A stretch of 23,004 nt of DNA from Savagea sp. (GTDB lineage Bacteria > Bacillota > Bacilli > Bacillales_A > Planococcaceae), in the NCBI GenBank assembly GCA_030152585.1, contig JASLJC010000019.1, positions 1-23,004 on the forward strand, in the 5' to 3' direction. The notes under the pieces were generated by a model. That model did not search any database, was not told where the DNA came from, and was given only the letters and a program-made list of their open reading frames with translations. The position numbers were made by a program, and so were the translations under genes. Below, in pieces: positions 8,994 through 15,370 of the stretch (positions are counted from its first letter, which is position 1; each line of letters starts with the position of its first letter).

Positions 8994-9042
8994 AAAAGCC
9001 TAGCAAAACGAAAAGGATATCCTTTTCAACTGCTAGGCTTTT
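8994..9042. terminator. Nested-hairpin bidirectional terminator after pycA
   Basis: A 12-base outer stem AAAAGCCTAGCA (8994-9005) pairs perfectly with TGCTAGGCTTTT (9031-9042). Its loop carries a perfect 16-base palindrome, AAAAGGATATCCTTTT (9011-9026). It lies between convergent pycA and the small minus-strand ORF and works in either direction by sequence. Confidence 0.85.
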
Positions 9043-9299
9043 ATAATGGTTCTATAATATATGTTGTGAATTTCACACAATTCCGCACGTACGCATGCAA
9101 GACGTTGCATCTCAAGCAAGTTTTGCTGGGCATTGGAAGAGCTCGCCATCTGAGCTGGCGTCCGCCAATCCGTACGGAATAGTGTGCATAAAAAACGTAC
9201 GTTTCCTCGTTTTCCTATATACTTTGACGAACTAGAAAAGAGATATACGTTATCAATAAGTATAAAAAACTGATTTTTCACCATTTGAGACGTTTCCAT
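9033..9299 (-). CDS. Small unrecognised protein downstream of the AI-2E-family gene
   Basis: An open frame of 88 codons (or 82 from the internal Met, MVKNQFFILIDNVYLF) lies 30 bases downstream of the AI-2E-family gene on the same strand and ends inside the shared terminator. Codon choice (CGT, ACG, GAA, GTA) looks like the neighbouring real genes. The segment RTDWRTPAQMASSSNAQQ followed by LLEMQRLACVRAELCEIHN looks like an amphipathic helical protein with three Cys. I do not recognise the family. No strong ribosome binding site precedes either Met, which is the main doubt. If real it is translated from the AI-2E-gene transcript. Confidence 0.5.
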   Translation of the reverse strand: METSQMVKNQFFILIDNVYLFSSSSKYIGKRGNVRFLCTLFRTDWRTPAQMASSSNAQQNLLEMQRLACVRAELCEIHNIYYRTIIKA

Positions 9300-9329
9300 T
9301 CAAAAACGGATTTGCTACTTCACATGAGT

Positions 9330-10391
9330 TTAAATTTTAAATTGAATATGGATAATACCAGCTTCTTTAGCGGTCGTATACATAATGACGAGCAGTGGAC
9401 CGATGAGTAATCCGAAAAAACCGAACAATTTTAAACCGACAAACATCGCAATCAAAGTCGGTAGAGGAGATAGTCCGATTTGTGAACCCATTACTTTCGG
9501 TTCGACTGTTCGTCGGATGATCAGTAGCACGATAGCTAAAATGGCAAGTTTTGTTCCGAGTGCTGTATCACCGATAATAAAAGCATATGTTGCCCACGGT
9601 GCTAAAATAATAATAGAACCGAGTATTGGGATGAGGTCGATAATCCAAATGATAAGCGCCATCACAAACGCATATTTCGGCACAATTAACAGTAACCCGA
9701 GGAAAGCGACGATAAAAATAATAATACTAACGAATAATTGTGCTTTAAAAAATCCGAGAATCACCGTTTTTAATTGATTTTTCATGAAGCGTACACGTGT
9801 AGCGGTTTGATCGGTGAAATGTTTAAAAATAAATTGTTTCACATTCGGTAAATCGAGCATAAATAAAAATAATGCGATTAAAAAAACGAGAAAACTGACG
9901 AGAAAGCTCGGTAAATCTGAAGCTAGTTCCAATATTTTATCGTAATTGAGTAATTGCATTAAAGCATCTCGTACGGAGAGCATAATTTTATCGAATTCTT
10001 TTTGTACTTCATTGACAAACTCTTTCGGTAAACTATCCGTCAGGTGAAACATTTTTTCTTGGAAATCATTCCACGTACTCATTAATTGATTTAAATATGT
10101 AGGAGCTTCTTTCGCATAATGAATCAGTTGGCCGATAAGTGAAGTTAACGTATAGTAAATGGCAAGTACGAAAAGTCCAAGTGATAAAATGTAGGCGATA
10201 ATGACGGACAACTTCCGACTAAAAGAAAAGCGATACATCATCCATCGTATAAGTGGTTCAATCGTAATGGCGAATAAAAAGGCTAAAATGATTGGTACTG
10301 AAACAGGAACGATGAAATAAAGTGCAATTCCCGTTAGAATGAGACTGATTGTTAATAAGATGTTACGTTTCGTAAACCAAGTTTTCCACAT
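9330..10391 (-). CDS. AI-2E transporter family membrane protein (YtvI/PerM-like)
   Basis: This 353-aa protein has about seven to eight membrane segments and a large extracellular or cytoplasmic loop at residues about 75-150, the typical layout of the AI-2E/PerM family. The C-terminal family blocks are clear: a FMKNQLKTVILGFFKAQLF region, IIWIIDLIPILGSI and GSQIGLSPLPTLIAMFVGLKLFG, ending GLLIGPLLVIMYT. Family roles are diverse (sporulation protein YtvI, Na+/H+ exchange, permease-like), so no substrate should be assumed. The start ATG (complement of 10389-10391) has AAAGGGGTG upstream; the open frame continues upstream to 10613 but that part overlaps ylbF and lacks family similarity. It is divergent from ylbF. 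Confidence 0.85.
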   Translation of the reverse strand: MWKTWFTKRNILLTISLILTGIALYFIVPVSVPIILAFLFAITIEPLIRWMMYRFSFSRKLSVIIAYILSLGLFVLAIYYTLTSLIGQLIHYAKEAPTYLNQLMSTWNDFQEKMFHLTDSLPKEFVNEVQKEFDKIMLSVRDALMQLLNYDKILELASDLPSFLVSFLVFLIALFLFMLDLPNVKQFIFKHFTDQTATRVRFMKNQLKTVILGFFKAQLFVSIIIFIVAFLGLLLIVPKYAFVMALIIWIIDLIPILGSIIILAPWATYAFIIGDTALGTKLAILAIVLLIIRRTVEPKVMGSQIGLSPLPTLIAMFVGLKLFGFFGLLIGPLLVIMYTTAKEAGIIHIQFKI

Positions 10392-10421
10392 GCGGATCAC
10401 CCCTTTAGTATGATTTCTTCT

Positions 10422-10456
10422 ATTATACAGAAAAAAAGGACGATTCGATGTATAAT
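10422..10456. promoter_or_regulatory. Possible divergent -10 boxes for the AI-2E-family gene and ylbF
   Basis: A TATAAT on the minus strand (complement of 10422-10427) and a TATAAT on the plus strand (10451-10456) stand back to back in the 95-base divergent gap. Each is preceded by TG. I see no good -35 for either. Confidence 0.35.
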
Positions 10457-10486
10457 TTACAAGATGTAATGAAAAGGAGGATAAGT

Positions 10487-10942
10487 ATGTATATGAGCGA
10501 CGAATGGGTCGAGATACTCGAAGAAGCGTCAGTGCTCGTTCAAATGATTGAACAGTCAAAACCGATGGATCAATACGTGAAAACATTACGTGCGATGCGA
10601 GAAGATGACGCATTAATGAAGAGAGTGAATCATTTTAACGATTTGAAAGAACGTTATGAAGAAGTGCAACGTTTTGGCACATACCATCCTGAGTATTCGA
10701 ATGTCATCCAAGAAGTACGACAAGTGAAACGCGAACTCGATTTGCATGAAAAAGTGGCCGCATTCCAAAAAGCAGAAGATGAAATGCAACGGTTGCTTGA
10801 TGCGATTAGTTTTCGCCTCGCGCGTGCTGTTTCTCCAGCAGTTAAAGTAGATAGTGGCAATCCCTTTTATCAAACAGCAACGACGAGTTGTGATATAGGA
10901 TGTAGCGCTAGTGGAACGTGTACGTGCTCTGTCTCTTCTTAA
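10487..10942 (+). CDS. ylbF: YlbF (RicF), component of the RNA-processing Y-complex
   Basis: This 151-aa helical protein is of the YlbF/YmcA (DUF964) family. In B. subtilis, YlbF, YmcA and YaaT form a complex that carries [4Fe-4S] clusters and directs RNase Y cleavage of polycistronic mRNAs, which affects biofilm, competence and sporulation. The core YEEVQRFGTYHPEY and RELDLHEKVAAFQKAEDEMQ matches well. The C-terminal tail has Cys135, Cys139, Cys145 and Cys147, the cysteine-rich end known in B. subtilis YlbF. The start at ATG 10487 has AAAGGAGGAT 6 bases upstream; earlier in-frame Met codons lie before the ribosome binding site. A terminator follows at once. Confidence 0.93.
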   Translation: MYMSDEWVEILEEASVLVQMIEQSKPMDQYVKTLRAMREDDALMKRVNHFNDLKERYEEVQRFGTYHPEYSNVIQEVRQVKRELDLHEKVAAFQKAEDEMQRLLDAISFRLARAVSPAVKVDSGNPFYQTATTSCDIGCSASGTCTCSVSS

Positions 10943-10961
10943 ATATAAAATGAACGAAATA

Positions 10962-10995
10962 AAAAGAGGCGAAGTGTCAATTTCGCCTCTTTTTT
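10962..10995. terminator. Bidirectional terminator between ylbF and the GDPD-like gene
   Basis: AAAAGAGGCGAA (10962-10973) pairs with TTCGCCTCTTTT (10982-10993), loop of 8 bases, with T runs on both strands. It sits between convergent genes and touches the stop codon of the minus-strand one. Confidence 0.88.
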
Positions 10996-11824
10996 AAATT
11001 TCAATATTTAATTGTTCGTTTAACTGTTGCCATTGTTCATCATTTTGAACGACCCAGCCGTCAAGCGGCAATGTCATTTTTTTTATCCAATCTTCTCGTT
11101 TTGAAGTAGAGATATCATAAAAGACACGAATGTTTAAATCGTGTAAAAATGAGATGAAACCTTCGTGCAAAGTAGGTAAAAATAACATTTTTTCTCTTAA
11201 AATAAACACATCTACATTCGGTTTATAAAAGTGACCGAAAGCACTCGTATAAGCTGTAAATGCTTTTAACATTTCGTCGTCACTTGCAGCGAGCACGACT
11301 GAGTGTTGTGCGTATAAATTAAAACGATCAATCTGTTCGGCATAAGGACTCGATACGATGACGTGGTCGGTACAGTGATGCAATTCTAAGAAATTCCATA
11401 ATTTAGAAGGGATCAAGCTTCCTTCATACGTATCGGGCGCATGGTCAATTTGTAAAAGGACCGTCTGTTTTGCTCGATCGGTTACAAGGTCTTTTAATGG
11501 AACACATGTTGTAGCGTGTAACGGTTGTTGTTGTAATGCTTGTTGTAAAGTAAGATCTGTTACGTCTATATGTGGATCATCGCTCATAGGTAATGCGATG
11601 AGTTGTTCATCTTTCGTTAATTGAATACGTACAGCGATACCGTGAGATGTTGGTAAATGATCGAAGTGTTGACAATATTGAAGAATATGTTGCGTTTTTC
11701 GTTCAAACATCTCTTTTGGTTTCCGTTTTGTCGGTTTCACGATGGCGCGTGACGCAGCCCATGCAGCGACGCTAGCAACACTTGCAGCACCAACTGTTAG
11801 CGCGATTTTTGCACCTTTTTTCAA
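10994..11824 (-). CDS. Membrane-anchored GDPD-fold protein lacking catalytic residues (probable pseudoenzyme)
   Basis: This 276-aa protein starts at TTG (complement of 11822-11824) with AAAGGAG about 8 bases upstream. An N-terminal hydrophobic, Ala-rich segment (residues 6-28) followed by a basic stretch predicts a membrane anchor or signal. The rest follows the outline of glycerophosphodiester phosphodiesterase: GIAVRIQLTKDEQLIALPMSD aligns with the canonical GIExDVqLTKDgvlVvhHD block, then DLTLQQAL (dLTlaEL), VPLKDLV (iPtLeEvl), VLLQID (lniEiK), HVIVSSPYAEQIDRF (viisSFd) and a C-terminal IRVFYD...DGWVV (vWTvn...DgiiTD). The metal-binding Glu and Asp are Ala64 and Arg66, and the N-terminal His-Arg pair is not seen. 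Catalysis is therefore unlikely; the role may be binding or structural. The match is made by eye. Confidence 0.7.
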   Translation of the reverse strand: MKKGAKIALTVGAASVASVAAWAASRAIVKPTKRKPKEMFERKTQHILQYCQHFDHLPTSHGIAVRIQLTKDEQLIALPMSDDPHIDVTDLTLQQALQQQPLHATTCVPLKDLVTDRAKQTVLLQIDHAPDTYEGSLIPSKLWNFLELHHCTDHVIVSSPYAEQIDRFNLYAQHSVVLAASDDEMLKAFTAYTSAFGHFYKPNVDVFILREKMLFLPTLHEGFISFLHDLNIRVFYDISTSKREDWIKKMTLPLDGWVVQNDEQWQQLNEQLNIEI

Positions 11825-11868
11825 AATAACTGCTCCTTTCTTTTAGATATAATAAAATGTCTCCGTCC

Positions 11869-11897
11869 ATTATAGTAGAAAAGGAGAGAACTGTCAG
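11869..11897 (-). promoter_or_regulatory. Sigma-A promoter for the GDPD-like gene
   Basis: On the minus strand CTGACA (complement of 11892-11897) and TATAAT (complement of 11869-11874) are 17 bases apart. The leader to the TTG start would be about 38 bases. Confidence 0.6.
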
Positions 11898-11907
11898 CTA
11901 TATTCAG

Positions 11908-11937
11908 TTGCGGACATTTTTACTCTTGTGTTATTCT
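11908..11937 (+). promoter_or_regulatory. Weak extended -10 promoter candidate for ylbG
   Basis: TTGCGG (11908-11913) stands 18 bases before TATTCT (11932-11937), which is preceded by TGT. The start of transcription would be near 11944, too close for the ATG at 11950 to have a ribosome binding site and so favouring GTG 11962. Confidence 0.3.
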
Positions 11938-11961
11938 TAAAGGAAAGAAATGAGGGATAAT

Positions 11962-12243
11962 GTGATTGAACGTCAAGGGTTAGTAGTATTTTTAAATCGA
12001 ATGAAACGTGCAAAATCGTTGCGACGTTACGGAAATGTTTATTACGTATCGAATAAGATGAAATACGTCGTGCTGTATTGCGATCGCGATAAAATAGAAG
12101 AAATCGAAAAAATGATTGAAAGTTTACCATATGTCGAGCGAGTAGAGCGTTCATCTCGTCCTTTCGTTGCCACGACGTATGAAAATGCTCGTCGTGACAA
12201 AGCGAAAGAATACGATTATAAAACGACTTCACCGATCGGTTAG
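11962..12243 (+). CDS. ylbG: YlbG family protein (DUF2129)
   Basis: This is a small protein of 93 aa that matches YlbG: RQGLVVFLNRMKRAKSLRRYGN, VYYVSNKMKYVVLYC, and the C-terminal KAKEYDYK. The family is cytoplasmic, small and of unknown function; its fixed place between ylbF and rsmD in Bacillales suggests a housekeeping or RNA-related role. The GTG at 11962 with GAGGG 5 bases upstream copies the coaD arrangement in this same window; ATG 11950 with AAGGAA is the alternative and would add four residues. Its stop codon overlaps the stop of the convergent gene by 4 bases, so no terminator separates them. Confidence 0.88.
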   Translation: MIERQGLVVFLNRMKRAKSLRRYGNVYYVSNKMKYVVLYCDRDKIEEIEKMIESLPYVERVERSSRPFVATTYENARRDKAKEYDYKTTSPIG

Positions 12244-12641
12244 TAAAGAGGAGGGAGTAGACGGTTGAGACGAAGAATGCCGGTGATGTATTGATAAAAT
12301 AAATCGGTATCTGCAAAATCGGATGAATGTTTCACTTGTAAAGTCGTGCTAGGATGTTGCAAATCATCACAAAGTTGGATAAACTGAGCGCGACGTTTAG
12401 AAGGTTGTTCTTGATCGATTGCTTCTACGATACCTTCTCTACAAATGTAAATCGGTAAAAATTTACTTTTTCCAACAGGGCGGAATGAAGCAGCAATTGA
12501 GTACACAACGCTTTCTTCTTTTTCGAAACGGAAAATGAATGTTCGGTCTAGACGTGAAGCGTTCGTTTTCATAATTTCAAACAACTCATATACATCTGTG
12601 AATCCTGGTCCAATTTCGATAAACTTTTGATTAGAAATCAT
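12240..12641 (-). CDS. DUF7147-like cytoplasmic protein
   Basis: This 133-aa protein has no signal or membrane segment. The start is ATG with AAGGAGG about 9 bases upstream. FIEIGPGFTDVYELFEIMK at the N-terminus and LPIYICREGIV in the middle resemble a Bacillales family now called DUF7147 (sometimes mislabelled methylthioribose kinase in old annotations), whose members carry FIELGEGYSDIYEL and LYICREGI-type motifs as I remember them. The function is unknown. It is convergent with ylbG with a 4-base stop-codon overlap, and divergent from the stalk-domain gene at 12738. Confidence 0.7.
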   Translation of the reverse strand: MISNQKFIEIGPGFTDVYELFEIMKTNASRLDRTFIFRFEKEESVVYSIAASFRPVGKSKFLPIYICREGIVEAIDQEQPSKRRAQFIQLCDDLQHPSTTLQVKHSSDFADTDLFYQYITGILRLNRLLPPLY

Positions 12642-12737
12642 CGTACGTTTCCTCCTTCAGATTAATATCTATTACTATTATTACAACTAGTTCCCGTTTT
12701 TACAATGAAAAGATAAAAAATAAAGGGTGACGAATCA

Positions 12738-14198
12738 ATGAAAATAGCACGTCGAATTATATTATTACTACTCGTCATTAACGGTGCTCTTCTCTATATG
12801 CATTACAATGATGAAGCGACCGCAATCGAAAAAGAAGGGCGCGCACCTTACATGCAAGAGATTGAGGTTATAAAAAAAGAAAATAGTTTGCAAGTAAGCC
12901 ACCATTTTTCGAATTTGAAAAACAATACATACAAAGTGAAACTGCCGGCAGAAGGTGTTCAAATAACATGTGATGACGGACAGTGTAACCGGTTTGATGC
13001 AGAAAAAAGTGAAATCGCAGAAGGGGAAGAAACGGAACAGACATTACGTTACGAAATTGTAGATCCTAGTGGAAAAGAGAATGTCCATCAATATAACCAT
13101 CCGTTCGTAACCGTCGTAGGCGATCCTACTTTTACGACATTACATATCGTAGATGATACGAAGTCTGGTGGAACGTGGATTAGCGGCTTACCACGTATTG
13201 GGACGAAACAGATGGATAGTATCGACTATTTCTTATATGCAGGTATCGGCCATATTACCGATTTATTATGGCAAAAAGAAGATACGCCACTTGCGCATGA
13301 AGGACGTCAAGTTTCTTTATTTGGTAAAGGTGAAGAAGCATTAGGTGAACAAGTCGAAATGTTATTAAATGAGTTAGATACCGATCATATGACTGTCGTC
13401 TTACATGGCGGAGAGCATAATGTAGAATCTGATCGGTTCGTCGCTCTACCTGAAAAAGAAAAAGATCGCGTTAAAAGTATCGTTTTTACGAAAGGAATTC
13501 AAACGGTATATGGCATTCCGTTAGAAGAGCGTCGTTTAGCTTCTGTCATCGGCTCTGTCATGTCTGAAACGTCACTCGGTGATAAACGCTCACGTGAGAT
13601 GTATAAAGAACTCCAAAGCGTTTTATCTCCTGCGCAGTACGACCAATTTAAACATGCGCTAACAGACGATGAAATTGTTCCATTGACATCGAAAAAAACC
13701 GATGAATTGTTATCGACGATTACAGATGCGTCTGTTCATTATTTTAGAGCCAATGTTGCCGAAGAAAAAAATGAATCACTGTTGTTATTTGATGATCGTG
13801 AAATTGTCGTACGACCGACTTCGCTTTTACAAAAAATTGAAAATGAACAACAAGGTCAATCTGATGCTACACAAGTAGAAGAGAAAGTCGTAGAAGGATT
13901 ACATCGAATTGCACACGGCTCGCAATATTATTATGAGATGAAGCCGCTTCTTCAAGCGTTTGGATATGATGTGACGTGGAATGAGCAATCGATTTATATA
14001 AAAAATGGTGAAAGAGATTATCGTATATCATTGATCGATCCGTTTTATGTATTTGAAGAACGCCGTTTTAATTTACGTGAAGAGCCGTATATTCAAATTA
14101 ACGGTGAATATTATATCGACGAACAATCCCTTCGTCGTATATTTAAATTAAATGTCGAACAATCGGAAGAACGTGTAACGCTTCAACCGATCGTTTAA
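12738..14198 (+). CDS. Membrane-anchored protein with C-terminal stalk-like domain
   Basis: This 486-aa protein has an uncleaved-looking signal anchor at residues 5-24 (IILLLLVINGALLYMHY), so the bulk is probably extracytoplasmic. Residues about 35-130 look beta-rich with two Cys close together (CDDGQC), which could form a disulfide. The middle, about 150-310, is mixed (ISGLPRIGTKQMDSIDYF, MTVVLHGGEHNVESDRF) and unrecognised. The last ~86 residues (MKPLLQAFGYDVTWNEQSIYI, then NGEYYIDEQSLRRIF) fit the copper-amine-oxidase N-terminal 'stalk' repeat common in Firmicute surface proteins. It lies 18 bases before rsmD and is probably cotranscribed with rsmD-coaD. It may take the place of ylbC-type surface proteins in this locus, but no homology is seen. 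Confidence 0.75.
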   Translation: MKIARRIILLLLVINGALLYMHYNDEATAIEKEGRAPYMQEIEVIKKENSLQVSHHFSNLKNNTYKVKLPAEGVQITCDDGQCNRFDAEKSEIAEGEETEQTLRYEIVDPSGKENVHQYNHPFVTVVGDPTFTTLHIVDDTKSGGTWISGLPRIGTKQMDSIDYFLYAGIGHITDLLWQKEDTPLAHEGRQVSLFGKGEEALGEQVEMLLNELDTDHMTVVLHGGEHNVESDRFVALPEKEKDRVKSIVFTKGIQTVYGIPLEERRLASVIGSVMSETSLGDKRSREMYKELQSVLSPAQYDQFKHALTDDEIVPLTSKKTDELLSTITDASVHYFRANVAEEKNESLLLFDDREIVVRPTSLLQKIENEQQGQSDATQVEEKVVEGLHRIAHGSQYYYEMKPLLQAFGYDVTWNEQSIYIKNGERDYRISLIDPFYVFEERRFNLREEPYIQINGEYYIDEQSLRRIFKLNVEQSEERVTLQPIV

Positions 14199-14216
14199 AA
14201 GAAAGAAGGTATCGCG

Positions 14217-14771
14217 ATGCGAATCGTTGCAGGAGAAAGAAAAGGAATGCGTTTGAAAACATTAAAAGGAGACGAAACACGTCCTACGTCTGAAAAAGTG
14301 AAAAGTGCGATTTTTAGTCGTATTGGACCGTACTTCCCTTCTTTCGTTCGTGTTGCAGAAATGTTTGGCGGTAGTGGTAATTTGTCATTAGAATCTTTAT
14401 CGCGTGGAGCGACATATGCTTATATTTTCGAGAAAAACCCAAAAGCGATGCGTGTTATCGAAGAGAACATTACTAAATGTCGGTATGAACAAAAGGTGAC
14501 GACGTTTAAAACGGATGCACGTCATAGTGCACGACTCGTACAAAAATATGGAGAGCCTGTTTCAGTTTTATTCGTCGATCCACCTTACGATGCTATCGAA
14601 TATTACGATTTTATCCATGATTGGATAAAACGTGAAACTTTAACGAAAGATGCTATAATTGTTTGTGAACATGCGAAAAGTGTAGAATTACCAGAGGCGT
14701 ACGGATCGTATGTTTGTAAAAAACGTTCCGTCTACGGCAGTAGTGCGGTTTCGATTTATAAAGGTGAGTGA
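14217..14771 (+). CDS. rsmD: 16S rRNA (guanine(966)-N2)-methyltransferase RsmD
   Basis: This 184-aa SAM-dependent methyltransferase modifies G966 of 16S rRNA in the assembled 30S head. N-terminal MRIVAGERKGMRLKT and TRPTSEKVKSAIFS are family hallmarks, and the catalytic DPPY is at about residues 122-125. The SAM-binding motif is AEMFGGSGNLSLESLSRGA instead of the usual DLFAGSGALGIEALSRGA, an odd but conservative variant. GAAGG lies about 8 bases upstream of the ATG. The stop codon is 8 bases ahead of coaD, the standard Bacillales pairing. Confidence 0.95.
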   Translation: MRIVAGERKGMRLKTLKGDETRPTSEKVKSAIFSRIGPYFPSFVRVAEMFGGSGNLSLESLSRGATYAYIFEKNPKAMRVIEENITKCRYEQKVTTFKTDARHSARLVQKYGEPVSVLFVDPPYDAIEYYDFIHDWIKRETLTKDAIIVCEHAKSVELPEAYGSYVCKKRSVYGSSAVSIYKGE

Positions 14772-14779
14772 GGGATAAC

Positions 14780-15265
14780 ATGTCTACGATTGCAGTAGTA
14801 CCGGGAAGTTTCGATCCGATTACGAATGGTCATCTTGATATTATTGCGCGAGCTTCCAAAATATTCGAAGAAGTGCGCGTCGTTGTCATGCACAATTCAA
14901 GTAAAAAAAGTGGATTGTTCACGATTGAAGAACGGATTCATCTGATTGAAGAAGTGACAAAACATCTTCCGAACGTTAAAGCAGAAACATCCGACGGATT
15001 ATTAATTGATTACGTCAACAGTATAGGGGCAGAAGTTATAGTACGTGGATTACGTGCAGTTTCCGATTTTGAATACGAGATGCAAATAACGTCAATGAAC
15101 CGAGTATTAGACGAACAAATTGAAACGTTTTTCGTTATGACGAAAAACCAATATTCATTTTTAAGCTCGAGTATCGTTAAAGAAGTGTCGAGTTACGGAG
15201 GAGATGTATCGCGGCTAGTCCCGCCACTCGTAGAGAAAGCATTACGTCAAAAGTACGACACGTAG
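14780..15265 (+). CDS. coaD: Phosphopantetheine adenylyltransferase
   Basis: This 161-aa enzyme converts 4'-phosphopantetheine and ATP to dephospho-CoA, the penultimate step of CoA synthesis. The nucleotidyltransferase motif GSFDPITNGHLDI lies at the N-terminus, with EVIVRGLRAVSDFEYE and the C-terminal SFLSSSIVKEVSSYGGDV typical of CoaD. The start at ATG 14780 has GAGGG 5 bases upstream; an earlier in-frame ATG at 14768 overlaps rsmD and lacks a ribosome binding site. A very strong terminator follows. Confidence 0.97.
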   Translation: MSTIAVVPGSFDPITNGHLDIIARASKIFEEVRVVVMHNSSKKSGLFTIEERIHLIEEVTKHLPNVKAETSDGLLIDYVNSIGAEVIVRGLRAVSDFEYEMQITSMNRVLDEQIETFFVMTKNQYSFLSSSIVKEVSSYGGDVSRLVPPLVEKALRQKYDT

Positions 15266-15286
15266 TGAAGGTGTTCCGTAGAAATG

Positions 15287-15339
15287 AAAAAGCGAACATA
15301 CTTTAAAGAATCGGAAAGATTCGAGTATGTTCGCTTTTT
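15287..15339 (+). terminator. Strong intrinsic terminator after coaD
   Basis: AAAAAGCGAACATACT (15287-15302) pairs perfectly with AGTATGTTCGCTTTTT (15324-15339); GAATC (15308-15312) and GATTC (15318-15322) add an inner helix. The right arm ends in a T run. Confidence 0.92.
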
Positions 15340-15370
15340 ATATATCATTAAACAGAAAGGATGTATACAT

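Noticed and set aside
9330..10613. 427-codon frame for the AI-2E-family protein
   Set aside because: The first 74 codons overlap divergent ylbF and precede the AAAGGGGTG ribosome binding site; family similarity starts at the Met at 10391.
11894..12316. 140-codon minus-strand frame across ylbG
   Set aside because: It is antisense to ylbG, which has clear family motifs; no ribosome binding site and a composition typical of a shadow frame.
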